NCBI GenBank assembly: GCA_947489325.1
Contig: CANLDA010000007.1
Location: 104,316-168,315 of the forward strand
Length of the DNA stretch: 64,000 nt
Origin: an uncultured Paracoccaceae bacterium
GTDB lineage: Bacteria > Pseudomonadota > Alphaproteobacteria > Rhodobacterales > Rhodobacteraceae
Direction of reading: 5' to 3'
Made by a program: the position numbers and the translations under genes
Shown: positions 11,879 through 21,769 of the stretch, piece by piece
How the letters are laid out: each line of letters starts with the position of its first letter
Position numbering within the stretch: the stretch's first letter is position 1
Notes under the pieces: generated by a model
The model's database searches: none
Seen by the model: only the letters and a program-made list of their open reading frames with translations
Told to the model about the DNA's origin: nothing

Positions 11879-12610
11879 CTAGTCATCATTCACAATCAAG
11901 CGCAGATGCGGCACGCGGGTGGCGGTTTGCCGGGTGCGTGAGGTTGTGAGGTTCGTTGTCTGAGTGGCCACCTTTATCGCGGGGCGTTCCAACAATTCTC
12001 CATCGGATGATACAAGCTCATGCGCATTGTGGCGAAAGATCGGATCCAAGGTTTTTGTTTGCATCTCTGGTTTCGATGTTTGATGAGTAATGGGACGCAA
12101 AAGGCTGCTTTGTAGGGTCAGTCGTCGAGGCGCGCGACCAATATCACCACGCCAAGCGACACAGCCCAGAATACGGGTCACATCCCCAAGATCACTGCGC
12201 AACGGCAGCAAAATCATCTGCGCCTCAAGCTGTCCTCGGCCATATCCTGCATCGCTGTAAAACGTCAGACGTCCGGTGGCAGGACCGGCAAACACGTCTT
12301 CCAGAACGCTACGAAATTCATCGCGAGAATCAAAGGCAATCATGGAGGACACAGGCATGCCGCGCACCTCCATGCCCATCAGGTTGCTGATGACAGACCC
12401 TGCAATGCGAAACCGGGCCATGCCGGGGGCTGCGCGTTCCAAAATGAAAGAGTGCGACAGCGCTTGTTGAATGCCACGTGGGTCTACTTCGGCACGCGAT
12501 GGCATATCGCGGCCTTCTCGAAGGGCCTCCCAATAGGCTTCTACCTCGTTTAGTGCGCTGAAACGCTGCAACGGTACGACGTTGATATTGGACTGATTGC
12601 TTTCAAACAT
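11879..12610 (-). CDS. PAS_5-domain protein
   Basis: Cytoplasmic protein of 243 residues with the alphaproteobacterial PAS_5 fold over about residues 15-165. Recognisable blocks are YWEALREGRDMPSRAEVDPR, LSHSFILERAAPGMARFRIAG and the LPLRSDLGDVTRILG region. No output domain is visible; the C-terminal ~70 residues look disordered and basic. Members of this family are short stand-alone PAS proteins of unknown signal, frequent in Rhodobacterales. Divergent from yicC; the 210-bp gap between them contains AT-rich sequence but no operator I could recognise. Confidence 0.75.
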   Translation of the reverse strand: MFESNQSNINVVPLQRFSALNEVEAYWEALREGRDMPSRAEVDPRGIQQALSHSFILERAAPGMARFRIAGSVISNLMGMEVRGMPVSSMIAFDSRDEFRSVLEDVFAGPATGRLTFYSDAGYGRGQLEAQMILLPLRSDLGDVTRILGCVAWRGDIGRAPRRLTLQSSLLRPITHQTSKPEMQTKTLDPIFRHNAHELVSSDGELLERPAIKVATQTTNLTTSRTRQTATRVPHLRLIVNDD

Positions 12611-12820
12611 CTTTCACCTCGAATGAGCGCTTGGCTCTTTCGTGACCGGTTACGTTAACCTTTGCCACATACTCCTTACCACAAACTTAATATCGCAGAT
12701 TTTCATGAAATTCGGGGAAAAACCGTTTCAAATGGTTAACTCGGGTGATCGTTGCCAACAATGCTTGCCCCCAATGCCGCAATTCCGTTAGGTGAAAGCG
12801 GAACAAGAAGGAGAGGCCAG

Positions 12821-13711
12821 GTGCTTCAATCAATGACCGGATTTGCCGCCGCCAAAGGCTGCGCGCATGGCTATAGCTGGAGCTGGGATCTGCGCAGCGT
12901 GAATTCCAAGGGGCTTGATTTGCGTCTGCGGGTGCCGGATTGGATCGACGGTCTTGAGGCGCAATTGCGTGCTGCTCTTGGCAAGTCGATTGGACGCGGG
13001 TCGGTCAGTCTGAGCCTGAAAGTACAGCGCGACGAAGAAGACGTTGCACTGAGCGTCAATACCGCACAGTTGAACGCCGTGCTAAACGCGATGGCTGAAA
13101 TTGAACAGGCGGCCATGGACAAGGGGCTATCTTTGTCCCCATCGCGCCCCAGTGATCTGTTGACTGCGCGCGGCGTGTTGGAAAGTGGCGCGACGCAACA
13201 TGACACAACGCCCCTTCGTACGGCCTTGGTGAATGAATTAGGTGGCTTGTTGGCCAGCTTTCACGAAATGCGCAACGCAGAAGGTGAAAAACTGCATTCG
13301 GTTTTATTGGATCAACTGACACAGGTTGAAAGCCTGACCAAAGCTGCTGCCGTTTTGGCAGAACAACGCAAGGACGAAATGGCGCAGAACCTGCGCGTCA
13401 ATCTGGATCGTGTTTTGCAAAACAGCGAAGGGGCAGATGCAGGCCGTGTGGCACAGGAACTGGCAATGATTGCCGTAAAATCCGACGTAACCGAGGAAAT
13501 CGATCGCCTGCACGCCCATGTCAGCGCCGCACGCGATCTGATTGCCACGCAAGGTCCGGTGGGGCGTAAACTGGATTTCCTGATGCAGGAATTCAACCGC
13601 GAGGCCAACACATTGTGTTCCAAGGCCCAGAATGTAGAATTGACCCGCGTGGGGCTGGATTTGAAGGCAGTGATCGACCAGATGCGCGAACAAGTACAGA
13701 ATGTGGAATAA
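12821..13711 (+). CDS. yicC: YicC-family endoribonuclease-like protein
   Basis: Member of the YicC (DUF1732) family, linked to RNA processing in enterobacteria. The start is GTG at 12821, chosen because AAGGAGAGG precedes it and it yields MLQSMTGFAAAKG, which matches the family N-terminus; an upstream ATG would add 23 unrelated residues. Blocks include DLRSVNSKGLDLRLRVPDW, VKSDVTEEIDRLHAHV and GRKLDFLMQEFNREANT at the C-terminus, which is the most conserved part of the family. gmk starts 3 bases after its stop, the common yicC-gmk pairing. Confidence 0.93.
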   Translation: MLQSMTGFAAAKGCAHGYSWSWDLRSVNSKGLDLRLRVPDWIDGLEAQLRAALGKSIGRGSVSLSLKVQRDEEDVALSVNTAQLNAVLNAMAEIEQAAMDKGLSLSPSRPSDLLTARGVLESGATQHDTTPLRTALVNELGGLLASFHEMRNAEGEKLHSVLLDQLTQVESLTKAAAVLAEQRKDEMAQNLRVNLDRVLQNSEGADAGRVAQELAMIAVKSDVTEEIDRLHAHVSAARDLIATQGPVGRKLDFLMQEFNREANTLCSKAQNVELTRVGLDLKAVIDQMREQVQNVE

Positions 13712-13714
13712 GAC

Positions 13715-14356
13715 ATGAGCGACCGTCGCGGCCTTTTGATCATCCTTTCGTCACCCTCTGGTGCAGGAAAATCAACCCTATCCAAACGCCTGCGCACGTG
13801 GGATCCGTCGATAGAGTTTTCCGTCTCTGCCACCACCCGCGCCCCACGTCCGGGCGAAGTGGATGGGCAGGATTACCATTTTCTGACCGAAGATGCCTTT
13901 AAAACCAGCGTTGCCGAAGAGGGCATGCTGGAACATGCCCACGTGTTTGGTAATTTTTATGGCTCTCCGCGTGGACCGGTTCAGGATGCTATTGAGGCGG
14001 GCAAAGACGTGCTTTTTGACATCGATTGGCAAGGCGCACAGCAGGTGCGCAACTCTGTTTTGGGGCCGCACACACTGTCGATCTTTATTCTGCCACCCTC
14101 GATCACTGAGCTGCGCCGCCGACTGATCAGCCGTGGTCAAGACAGTGATGAGGTGATCGCCAAGCGCATGCAAAAAAGCTGGGACGAGATCAGTCACTGG
14201 GGAAGCTACGATCACGTGTTGATCAATGACGATTTGGACGCCACGGAAAATGATTTGAAAACAATTGTTTCCGCAACGCGCCTCAAGCGATTGCAACAAC
14301 CGCATTTGGTGGAACACGTGCGCAAACTGCAAACTGAATTTCAGGAGTGCGAATGA
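13715..14356 (+). CDS. gmk: guanylate kinase
   Basis: Phosphorylates GMP to GDP with ATP. The P-loop is [15 protein letters not shown] at the N-terminus; the GMP-binding region follows as [19 protein letters not shown] and YGSPRGPV, with [10 protein letters not shown] in the lid-side segment. Length 213 residues fits. Its TGA overlaps the ATG of the next gene by 4 bases. Confidence 0.97.
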   Translation: MSDRRGLLIILSSPSGAGKSTLSKRLRTWDPSIEFSVSATTRAPRPGEVDGQDYHFLTEDAFKTSVAEEGMLEHAHVFGNFYGSPRGPVQDAIEAGKDVLFDIDWQGAQQVRNSVLGPHTLSIFILPPSITELRRRLISRGQDSDEVIAKRMQKSWDEISHWGSYDHVLINDDLDATENDLKTIVSATRLKRLQQPHLVEHVRKLQTEFQECE

Positions 14357-14877
14357 CACTGTACAGCCTTGATGGACATGCGCCGCAATTGGATGATGAC
14401 GCTTGGGTCGCACCTGATGCCAACCTGATTGGCAAGATCGTGGTAGAGGCCGCGGCCTCTGTCTGGTTTGGCAGCACTCTGCGCGGTGACAATGAGGTGA
14501 TCCATGTTGGGACAGGCAGCAATATTCAGGAAAACTGCGTGCTGCATACCGACATGGGCTTTCCGCTGATCATCGGGGCAGGGTGCACGATTGGTCATAA
14601 GGTGATGCTGCATGGGTGCACGATTGGCGATAATAGCCTGATCGGCATGGGGGCGACCATCCTGAACGGGGCCAAGATAGGCAACAACTGCCTGATCGGG
14701 GCTGGGGCGCTGATCACCGAAGGCAAGGAAATCCCAGATGGATCCCTTGTTATGGGGGTTCCGGGCAAAGTGGTGCGCGAACTGGATGCCAAAGCGATTG
14801 AAGGCTTGAGGAAAAGCGCTCTTGGCTATCAGGCCAACATGCGCCGGTTCCGGGATGGGCTTCAGCGGATCACCTGA
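14353..14877 (+). CDS. gamma-class carbonic anhydrase-like hexapeptide-repeat protein
   Basis: Left-handed beta-helix protein of the gamma-carbonic-anhydrase family; catalysis is likely but not certain because many relatives are inactive. The 174-residue protein starts at the ATG overlapping the gmk stop; a GTG two codons upstream is less likely. Hexapeptide repeats run across most of the chain, with the candidate zinc His residues in CVLHTDMG and [11 protein letters not shown]. The C-terminal [10 protein letters not shown] helix is typical. Its last base overlaps the phoR start. Confidence 0.85.
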   Translation: MTLYSLDGHAPQLDDDAWVAPDANLIGKIVVEAAASVWFGSTLRGDNEVIHVGTGSNIQENCVLHTDMGFPLIIGAGCTIGHKVMLHGCTIGDNSLIGMGATILNGAKIGNNCLIGAGALITEGKEIPDGSLVMGVPGKVVRELDAKAIEGLRKSALGYQANMRRFRDGLQRIT

Positions 14878-15914
14878 TGACAGAGGCGGTTCAATCCTAT
14901 CTGGATGCGATCCCATTGCCCGCAGTCTTTATCGGGATTGACCGTCGAATATTGGGGGCCAATGCTGCGGCTTTATCCATTCAGATCAATGCTGCCACGC
15001 CGCTGTCTTTTGTGTTGGTGTTTCGTCAACCTGCGTTAAGTGATGCTTTGGATCGCTGTATCGCCACTAAAGACAAAACTCGCGTTAGCTATACTCATAA
15101 CGAAGGCAGTCTGAAAACCCGCTATGACGTCAGCTTTGCTTATGTCTCTGGGAATATGATCAAAGGCGTTCTGATGTGTTTTCAAGACACAACGGAAATG
15201 GAACAAGCCGGCGAAATCAGGCGCGAATTTGTGGCCAACGTTAGCCATGAATTGCGCACACCGTTGACTGCATTGTTGGGGTTTATCGAGACCTTACAAG
15301 GACCTGCGCGCGATGATGTAACGGCCCGCACACGGTTTTTGGACATCATGTCCGTCGAAGCCACCCGTATGAATCGTCTGGTGGGCGATCTTCTGTCACT
15401 AAGCCGGGTGGAAGAAAACGAACGCTCTCGCCCTAAGGAACAAATTGATCTGACCAGGCTGTTGCAGACTGTCGTGGGCAATCTGAATCCAGTTGCCAAG
15501 GCCAACGATGTGACACTGTCTTTTGCTTCCCCGACAAACTGTCCAACCATTGCGGCCGATCCCGATCAGATGATGCAGGTGTTCACCAACCTGATTGAAA
15601 ACGCTATCAAATACGGCGGTGCACAAGCCGAGGTTTCCATTGCCCTCCAGCATCTGCACCGAGACCGGCAACTACGCAAACCCGCCCTGCAAATCGACAT
15701 TACGGATACTGGACCGGGGATAGAGGCGCTCCACATTCCGCGCCTGACTGAACGATTTTACCGTATTGATTCCCACCGTTCACGTGAAAAAGGTGGCACG
15801 GGTCTTGGACTTGCAATCGTCAAACACATCATCAACCGCCACCGAGGCCGCCTGAACATCACCAGCACACCGGGTCAGGGCAGTGTCTTTTCAGTCGTGT
15901 TACCGTTGGAGTGA
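14877..15914 (+). CDS. phoR: phosphate-regulon sensor histidine kinase PhoR
   Basis: Phosphorylates PhoB under phosphate starvation. The 345-residue protein has a PAS-like N-terminal domain (residues 1-105), the dimerisation/phosphoacceptor helix FVANVSHELRTPLTALLGF with His at about residue 124, then the catalytic domain: N box NLIENAIKYGG, G1 DTGPGIEALHIPRLTERFYR and G2 GGTGLGLAIVKHI. There is no N-terminal membrane segment, unlike E. coli PhoR, so it must reach the Pst complex as a soluble or peripheral protein. It sits upstream of pst genes and phoB, which supports the assignment over a generic kinase. Confidence 0.88.
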   Translation: MTEAVQSYLDAIPLPAVFIGIDRRILGANAAALSIQINAATPLSFVLVFRQPALSDALDRCIATKDKTRVSYTHNEGSLKTRYDVSFAYVSGNMIKGVLMCFQDTTEMEQAGEIRREFVANVSHELRTPLTALLGFIETLQGPARDDVTARTRFLDIMSVEATRMNRLVGDLLSLSRVEENERSRPKEQIDLTRLLQTVVGNLNPVAKANDVTLSFASPTNCPTIAADPDQMMQVFTNLIENAIKYGGAQAEVSIALQHLHRDRQLRKPALQIDITDTGPGIEALHIPRLTERFYRIDSHRSREKGGTGLGLAIVKHIINRHRGRLNITSTPGQGSVFSVVLPLE

Positions 15915-15996
15915 TCTTTCTATTAGATTAGACCTCCCTCAGGGATTCCATATTTATGCAGATGCATAAGAAGCAAGACTAAGAATAGGTTTACTA

Positions 15997-16584
15997 ATGC
16001 ATTTTGAAGGGCGAGAACTCATTTCGAAAGGTACTCGAGGAACTTCTAGAATCCTCCTAACCTCCAGTTTTACCTTACTGTTGGTTTATTACGCCGTTGA
16101 TGATCAAGCAGATAGTGCGACACTCGGTGGGGTTGAATTTCAACTGAATCATCTAAAGTTTGCAGGGCGTGCAATGATTGCATTTCTGATGCTAAACCAT
16201 ATCATTTCCTGGGTAGGGGATTGTTTATCATACCTTAAATGGAACACCGCCGAAAAAGTTCATGAGCCAGCCGATGGTGGCTCAAGTTCACGTTCTAGTC
16301 TTGAATTTGCAATATCTAAGATTAAATGGTGCATCCAAAGCCTTGAGGGAAATATAAGAGCCTCAACTGTTGAAGAGGTTAAAGTTAAAGAGATTAAAGA
16401 GGACATCGAGAGTATCCAAAAGGTGCTAGTGGGTATTAAGAGTGAAATTGATCAATTAGACAAATTTGCTAAGTTTGTACTATTTGTTTGGTTTCTTGCG
16501 GTTCCTGTAATCATCTCTTTTGTAGCAATTTTTCAACCACAACTTTCAAGTCTGACGCATTACATAGTTTCTGCCTTCTGCTGA
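15997..16584 (+). CDS. hypothetical membrane protein inserted between phoR and pstS
   Basis: Not recognised. The 195-residue protein has two hydrophobic segments near the N-terminus (about 18-33 and 55-78), a central charged helical stretch rich in Glu/Lys/Ile (about 120-160) likely to form a coiled coil, and a C-terminal membrane helix (about 162-182). The gene is visibly richer in A+T than its neighbours (many AAA, ATT and TTA codons), and phoR and pst genes are normally adjacent, so it looks like a recent insertion. No Shine-Dalgarno stands out before the ATG. The Pho box for pstS lies just after its stop. Confidence 0.55.
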   Translation: MHFEGRELISKGTRGTSRILLTSSFTLLLVYYAVDDQADSATLGGVEFQLNHLKFAGRAMIAFLMLNHIISWVGDCLSYLKWNTAEKVHEPADGGSSSRSSLEFAISKIKWCIQSLEGNIRASTVEEVKVKEIKEDIESIQKVLVGIKSEIDQLDKFAKFVLFVWFLAVPVIISFVAIFQPQLSSLTHYIVSAFC

Positions 16585-16604
16585 AAATCTGCAAAATCTC
16601 CTGA

Positions 16605-16633
16605 CTGTCATCAAACTGTTACATAGCTGTCAC
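16605..16633 (+). promoter_or_regulatory. Pho box upstream of pstS
   Basis: Three 11-bp-spaced direct repeats of the PhoB half-site are visible: CTGTCAT (16605), CTGTTAC (16616) and CTGTCAC (16627), separated by A/T-rich tetramers. This is the established PhoB-binding arrangement. It lies about 70 bases upstream of the pstS ATG and would activate pstSCAB-phoU-phoB in low phosphate. Confidence 0.88.
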
Positions 16634-16705
16634 AAAAGCTTTGTCAGAGACGACTAATTCGGTGGCATCCCTGAAAACAGGGGTGATGTAATCAGGAGAA
16701 ATCAA

Positions 16706-17704
16706 ATGTCTGTCAAACTGACCGCCTCGGTGCTGGCGTTGACTGCAATGGCTGCCACCTCTGCTGTGGCGCGTGATCAAATTCGTATTGTCGGATCTTC
16801 GACCGTTTTTCCATTTTCCACTGCTGTGGCCGAGCAATTCGGTAAGACCACAGATTTTAAAACACCTGTTGTTGAATCTACAGGGTCCGGTGGTGGGCTA
16901 AAACTGTTTTGCGCCGGGGTCGGCACCGAGCATCCCGATATGGCCAATGCCTCACGCCGGATGAAGGCCAAGGAATTCAAGCAATGCACCGAAAACGGTG
17001 TGACCGAGATCACCGAAGTTATGGTTGGCTTTGACGGTATTGTGGTGGCGAATGCCAAAGATGGCGCTGATTTTGAGGTGACCCGCGAACAGCTGTGGAC
17101 CGCATTGGCTGCCGAAGGCCCGTTGCCCACAACTTGGGATGAAGTTGATCCATCCCTGCCAATGGTCGAAATCGAAGTTCTTGGCCCACCGCCTTCATCC
17201 GGCACGCGAGACGCCTTCGAAGAGCTGGTCATGCAAAAGGGATGCAAGCTGTTGGAGATGGGCGATAAAGCCTATTGCAAGAAAGACGGCGCCCATATCC
17301 GCGAAGACGGAGCATATATCGATGCTGGAGAAAACGACAATCTGATCGTATCCAAGTTGGAAGCCAACCCGGATGCTTTGGGTGTTTTCGGCTTTTCCTT
17401 TTTGGATCAAAACGCAGATGCCATCAAAGGCGCCTATGTTGATGGCGTAGAGCCGACCTTTGATAACATTGCTGCCGGCGATTATCCTGTATCGCGTTCG
17501 CTCTATTTCTATATCAAAAACGCCCATGTGGGTGTCGTTCCGGGCATTCAGGAATACGCGGTTGAGTTCATGTCACCGTCCGCCGCTGGCGAAGAGGGCT
17601 ACCTTTTGGACAAGGGCTTGATCCCGCTGCCCGAGGAAGACTTTGATGCGGTTGTGGATCGTGTGAACAACCTGAGCGTCCTAAGCGGAAACGAGTGGAA
17701 CTGA
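16706..17704 (+). CDS. pstS: periplasmic phosphate-binding protein PstS
   Basis: Captures phosphate for the PstCAB transporter. A Sec signal peptide is visible (residues 1-22, cleaving after SAVA), followed by the mature start RDQIRIVGSSTVFPF, a phosphate-ligand loop. STGSGGGLKLFC and GPPSSGTRDAFEELV are further ligand loops. The 332-residue length is normal. Start chosen for AGGAGA seven bases upstream. First gene after the Pho box. Confidence 0.96.
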   Translation: MSVKLTASVLALTAMAATSAVARDQIRIVGSSTVFPFSTAVAEQFGKTTDFKTPVVESTGSGGGLKLFCAGVGTEHPDMANASRRMKAKEFKQCTENGVTEITEVMVGFDGIVVANAKDGADFEVTREQLWTALAAEGPLPTTWDEVDPSLPMVEIEVLGPPPSSGTRDAFEELVMQKGCKLLEMGDKAYCKKDGAHIREDGAYIDAGENDNLIVSKLEANPDALGVFGFSFLDQNADAIKGAYVDGVEPTFDNIAAGDYPVSRSLYFYIKNAHVGVVPGIQEYAVEFMSPSAAGEEGYLLDKGLIPLPEEDFDAVVDRVNNLSVLSGNEWN

Positions 17705-17782
17705 TCCACGCTAACAGTCGGGCAGGGGCATATATCCCTGCCTGATCCCCCATCGCACACCTGACATCCTGCGAGGCCACTC

Positions 17783-19159
17783 ATGAGTGCCGTTCTAACC
17801 GCTCTTGTTTTCATTCTGGCGATTGCGTCGTTTTTTATGGCGCGGTTTCGCGCGCAGGCCATTTCGGGTGGTGTGCCGTCGGCCTTGCATTCGCGCCCCT
17901 CATATCACGGGTTTTTCTCGTTTCTGTGGGTGTTTCTGGTCGGGGCTGGGTTCCTGATCACCATTAGTGTGGCATCGAATTGGCATATGACATCGACATT
18001 GCTGAGCATGGCCGAGGATGGCTTACCGGATGCACCCTATATCGAACATCAGCTAATCGTTTCAGACGCGCAGGCACTGGCAGAGGGGCGAATTGCCTCA
18101 AAATCAGACGATCTGCGGCAGGCTATTTCTGCGCGCTACGCTGATTTGGCCAATGTCTGGATTTGGGTGAAGGTAACATTGGTGGCCGGCGGTGCGCTGA
18201 TTGCGATGGGGGTCACACAACGAACGGTCTCTCTCACATGGCGCGCGCGCAATCACAGCGAAGCGATTGTTCGCTTGGTCTTGGCAGCGATGGCCATCAT
18301 CGCCATCCTTACCACCATTGGCATCGTTGGCTCGTTGATTTTTGAGACACTAAACTTCTTTGAAAACCTTGACTGGCGCATAGACAAATATCTGTTTGGT
18401 ACCACCTGGAGCCCGCTTTCCGGCGTGAATGAAGGCAAGATGGATGCTGACAAGGTTGGTGCAATCCCGCTGTTTGCTGGCACATTGATGATCACCCTGA
18501 TTGCAATGGTCGTGGCCGTGCCTGTGGGGTTGTTTGCCGCGATTTACCTGTCAGATTTTGCCTCCAGACGCGTGCGCGCCTTTGCCAAACCGATGCTGGA
18601 AATCCTCGCAGGTATTCCGACCGTTGTGTATGGGTTTTTCGCGGCCATCACCGTGGCGCCATTGTTTCGCAATGGCGGCGATATGATTGGGCTGAACATT
18701 GCCTCTGAATCGGCGTTGGTGGCTGGTCTCGTGATGGGGATCATGATCATTCCCTTTATTTCCTCGTTGTCAGATGACGTGATCAACGCGGTGCCACAGG
18801 CCTTGCGCGATGGCTCATACGGGCTTGGTGCTACCAAGGCGGAAACCATCCGTCAGGTTGTCTTGCCTGCGGCATTACCCGGAATTGTGTCTGCCGTATT
18901 GTTGGGATTTTCCCGCGCTGTTGGGGAAACCATGATTGTGGTCATGGCCGCAGGGCAGGGCGCAAACCTGACCGCCAACCCGTTTGAGGCTGTCACCACC
19001 GTGACCGTACAGATCGTCATGTTGATCACAGGCGATACCGAGGCAGACACAGCCGCCGGCCCTGCCTTTACCCTTGGGTTCACGCTGTTTTGCGTGACCT
19101 TGCTAATGAATGTGATCGCGCAACGCATCGTGCGGCGCTATCGCGAACTTTATGATTAA
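17783..19159 (+). CDS. pstC: phosphate ABC transporter permease PstC
   Basis: Inner-membrane permease of the high-affinity phosphate transporter. The 458-residue protein is longer than E. coli PstC because of an N-terminal ~130-residue extension with two membrane helices, usual in alphaproteobacteria. The permease core includes FWEIL-equivalent helices, the phosphate-path segment EILAGIPTVVYGFFA and the EAA loop DGSYGLGATKAETIRQVVLPAA. It is followed directly by pstA. Confidence 0.95.
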   Translation: MSAVLTALVFILAIASFFMARFRAQAISGGVPSALHSRPSYHGFFSFLWVFLVGAGFLITISVASNWHMTSTLLSMAEDGLPDAPYIEHQLIVSDAQALAEGRIASKSDDLRQAISARYADLANVWIWVKVTLVAGGALIAMGVTQRTVSLTWRARNHSEAIVRLVLAAMAIIAILTTIGIVGSLIFETLNFFENLDWRIDKYLFGTTWSPLSGVNEGKMDADKVGAIPLFAGTLMITLIAMVVAVPVGLFAAIYLSDFASRRVRAFAKPMLEILAGIPTVVYGFFAAITVAPLFRNGGDMIGLNIASESALVAGLVMGIMIIPFISSLSDDVINAVPQALRDGSYGLGATKAETIRQVVLPAALPGIVSAVLLGFSRAVGETMIVVMAAGQGANLTANPFEAVTTVTVQIVMLITGDTEADTAAGPAFTLGFTLFCVTLLMNVIAQRIVRRYRELYD

Positions 19160-19169
19160 GGCCAAAGAG

Positions 19170-20939
19170 ATGTCTGAAATCACATCACATCACGGATCGC
19201 TTTTAACGGGCAATGATCGTCGCTTGAAACAGCGTCGGCGTGCTGAAACACGCCTGAAAACATATGGCATTGCCGCAATTGGAGCTGCGGGTTTGGCGTT
19301 GGTGGCGCTGTTGTCATCGGTCATGGTTCAGGCCAGCAAGGCGGTGACGGAAACCTATGTCACTTTGCCTGTCACTTTGGATACGGTAGAGATTGATCCA
19401 AACGGCACAGGTGATCCAAAAACCATATTACGCGCGGATTTTTCCGGGTTGACCAAGGCGACCCTGCGCAACCAATTCCCCACCATCAAAGGGCGCAGCG
19501 AGAAGCGTGCGCTTTATGATTTGGTGTCCTCTGGCGCCGCGTTTGAGCTAGCGCAAAAGGTGTCTGAGGATACTTCTTTAGTGGGGCAAACCATTGATTA
19601 TGATTTCCTCGCCTCTGACGTGACCGACCTGTATTTGAAAGGCGTGTTTGGTGAGGTGCGTCAACTGACGCCCCATGGCACGTTGCAAGTTGAACCAGAT
19701 GGTAAAACCGTACAGTTAACCTCTTCAGGTAATGATTTCTCTGTGGCTTTGGCGCAGGTCAAAAAGCAATTGCTGATCAAAGCAAAGACCACACGTGCCA
19801 AGGCTGCCCTTCAAAACAATGGCGTCGAAGAATTTCGTCGCCGTGCAGAAATGGCCGAGACCGAGAAAGACCACCAAAAGAACCTGAAACTGGCCGCAGC
19901 CCGTGCCAAAAAGCGTGACACGCTGCTGGATCAGGCCGCTGACCTAGAGCGTCGCGCCACAGGGAATGAAGGGGCAGAAGAACTGGATGACGACACCGTC
20001 AGCTTTTTGGTCAAGGTTGGGAACAGCTGGATCAAACTGACCCGTGTAGATACCCAAAGAGCCGAAGGCATTGCCATAGGCCCGTTGAGCGCGGGCACCT
20101 TTGCGAACTGGGGCCTGATGGTCACGGACCTTCCAGAAAACGCGCGTAAGGTCTCTGACACGCAGATTGTGGCGATTGAACAGCTTCGCGATGCGGGCGC
20201 CATAAAACAGGTGTTCAACTGGCGCTTTTTCACATCCAGGGATTCTCGTGAACCTGAATTGGCCGGCATCTGGGGCGCAGCAGTGGGATCATTCTGGACC
20301 ATGCTTGTGACCTTTAGTTTGGCCTTTCCAATCGGTGTCATGGCTGCGATTTATCTGGAAGAATTTGCACCCAAGAACAAATTCACTGATTTTATCGAGA
20401 TCAATATCAACAACCTTGCTGCGGTTCCGTCGATTGTATTTGGTCTGTTGGGCCTTTCGGTCTTTCTTGGGGTGTTTGGCGTGCCACGTTCCGCCCCATT
20501 GGCCGGGGGCATTGTGTTGGCACTTATGACCTTGCCCACAATTATCATTGCCGCGCGTGCTGCAATCAAGGCGGTGCCGCCGTCCATTCGGGATGCCGCA
20601 TTGGGGGTCGGGGCCTCGCGTTTGCAAACCACGTTTCACCATGTGCTGCCTTTGGCGATGCCCGGCATCTTGACGGGAACAATCATCGGCATGGCACAGG
20701 CGCTTGGCGAAACGGCGCCATTGATCATGATCGGTATGGTCGCCTTTATCGTCGATATTCCAGGCGGCATCACCGAAAGTGCCTCAGTTTTGCCTGTGCA
20801 GGTGTTTCGCTGGTCTGATTTTCCCGAACGCGCGTTTGAGGCTAAAACCGGTGCCGCTATCTGTGTGCTGCTTGCTTTCCTTGTCATTATGAACGCCATT
20901 GCCATCTTCCTGCGTCGTCGTTTTGAACGCCGTTGGTAA
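19170..20939 (+). CDS. pstA: phosphate ABC transporter permease PstA
   Basis: Second permease of the phosphate transporter. The 589-residue chain has an N-terminal DUF3333-type domain: one membrane helix (about residues 32-55), then a long periplasmic region with a Lys/Glu/Ala-rich helical stretch. The C-terminal permease core has NNLAAVPSIVFGLLGLS and the EAA loop DAALGVGASRLQTTFHHVLPLA. An ATG six codons upstream (19152) overlaps the pstC stop; I preferred 19170 for a weak AAGG upstream and the typical N-terminus, but this is uncertain. Confidence 0.93.
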   Translation: MSEITSHHGSLLTGNDRRLKQRRRAETRLKTYGIAAIGAAGLALVALLSSVMVQASKAVTETYVTLPVTLDTVEIDPNGTGDPKTILRADFSGLTKATLRNQFPTIKGRSEKRALYDLVSSGAAFELAQKVSEDTSLVGQTIDYDFLASDVTDLYLKGVFGEVRQLTPHGTLQVEPDGKTVQLTSSGNDFSVALAQVKKQLLIKAKTTRAKAALQNNGVEEFRRRAEMAETEKDHQKNLKLAAARAKKRDTLLDQAADLERRATGNEGAEELDDDTVSFLVKVGNSWIKLTRVDTQRAEGIAIGPLSAGTFANWGLMVTDLPENARKVSDTQIVAIEQLRDAGAIKQVFNWRFFTSRDSREPELAGIWGAAVGSFWTMLVTFSLAFPIGVMAAIYLEEFAPKNKFTDFIEININNLAAVPSIVFGLLGLSVFLGVFGVPRSAPLAGGIVLALMTLPTIIIAARAAIKAVPPSIRDAALGVGASRLQTTFHHVLPLAMPGILTGTIIGMAQALGETAPLIMIGMVAFIVDIPGGITESASVLPVQVFRWSDFPERAFEAKTGAAICVLLAFLVIMNAIAIFLRRRFERRW

Positions 20940-20954
20940 AAAGAAAGCCCCCCA

Positions 20955-21758
20955 ATGCTAGATATGTCTTCTTCAAATTCGAGGTCCCAAGTGGAACAGA
21001 TACAAAGCAAGATCTCTGCCAAGAATGTTCAGGTATTTTATGATGACAATCAGGCCATCAAAGACGTGAGCGTCGAGATCGAAGATAAAACCGTGACAGC
21101 CTTTATTGGTCCATCTGGATGCGGAAAATCAACTTTTCTACGCTGTATCAATAGGATGAACGACACAATTGATGTCTGTCGCGTTCAGGGTGACATCCTG
21201 ATTGATGGCGAAGACATCTATGACAAACGAGTTGACCCAGTACAGTTGCGCGCAAAGGTTGGGATGGTTTTTCAAAAACCTAACCCATTTCCGAAATCCA
21301 TTTATGACAATGTCGCCTATGGCCCACGCATTCACGGACTGGCCAAGAGCAAGACCGATCTGGATCACATTGTGGAACAGGCGCTGCGACGCGGGGCAAT
21401 CTGGGATGAGGTAAAAGATCGATTAGATGCACCCGGTACTGGATTGTCAGGCGGGCAGCAACAACGCCTGTGTATTGCCCGTGCAATCGCAACCGAACCC
21501 GAGATTTTGTTAATGGATGAGCCGTGCTCGGCGCTTGATCCAATTGCCACAGCACAAGTTGAGGAATTGATTGACGAACTGCGCACACGATATAGCGTGG
21601 TGATCGTGACCCATTCGATGCAACAGGCCGCCCGTGTCAGCCAAAAAACAGCGTTCTTTCATTTGGGTAACCTAGTGGAATATGGGGATACGGCGACGAT
21701 CTTTACCAACCCCCAAGACCCGCGCACCGAAAGTTATATCACTGGCCGGATCGGCTGA
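20955..21758 (+). CDS. pstB: phosphate ABC transporter ATP-binding protein PstB
   Basis: ATPase that powers PstCA. Walker A is [12 protein letters not shown], the ABC signature [16 protein letters not shown] and Walker [14 protein letters not shown], with the PstB-typical RINRMND-like segment [12 protein letters not shown]. Length 267 residues is standard. A second ATG three codons in is an alternative start. Confidence 0.97.
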   Translation: MLDMSSSNSRSQVEQIQSKISAKNVQVFYDDNQAIKDVSVEIEDKTVTAFIGPSGCGKSTFLRCINRMNDTIDVCRVQGDILIDGEDIYDKRVDPVQLRAKVGMVFQKPNPFPKSIYDNVAYGPRIHGLAKSKTDLDHIVEQALRRGAIWDEVKDRLDAPGTGLSGGQQQRLCIARAIATEPEILLMDEPCSALDPIATAQVEELIDELRTRYSVVIVTHSMQQAARVSQKTAFFHLGNLVEYGDTATIFTNPQDPRTESYITGRIG

Positions 21759-21769
21759 GGGAGCAGAGT

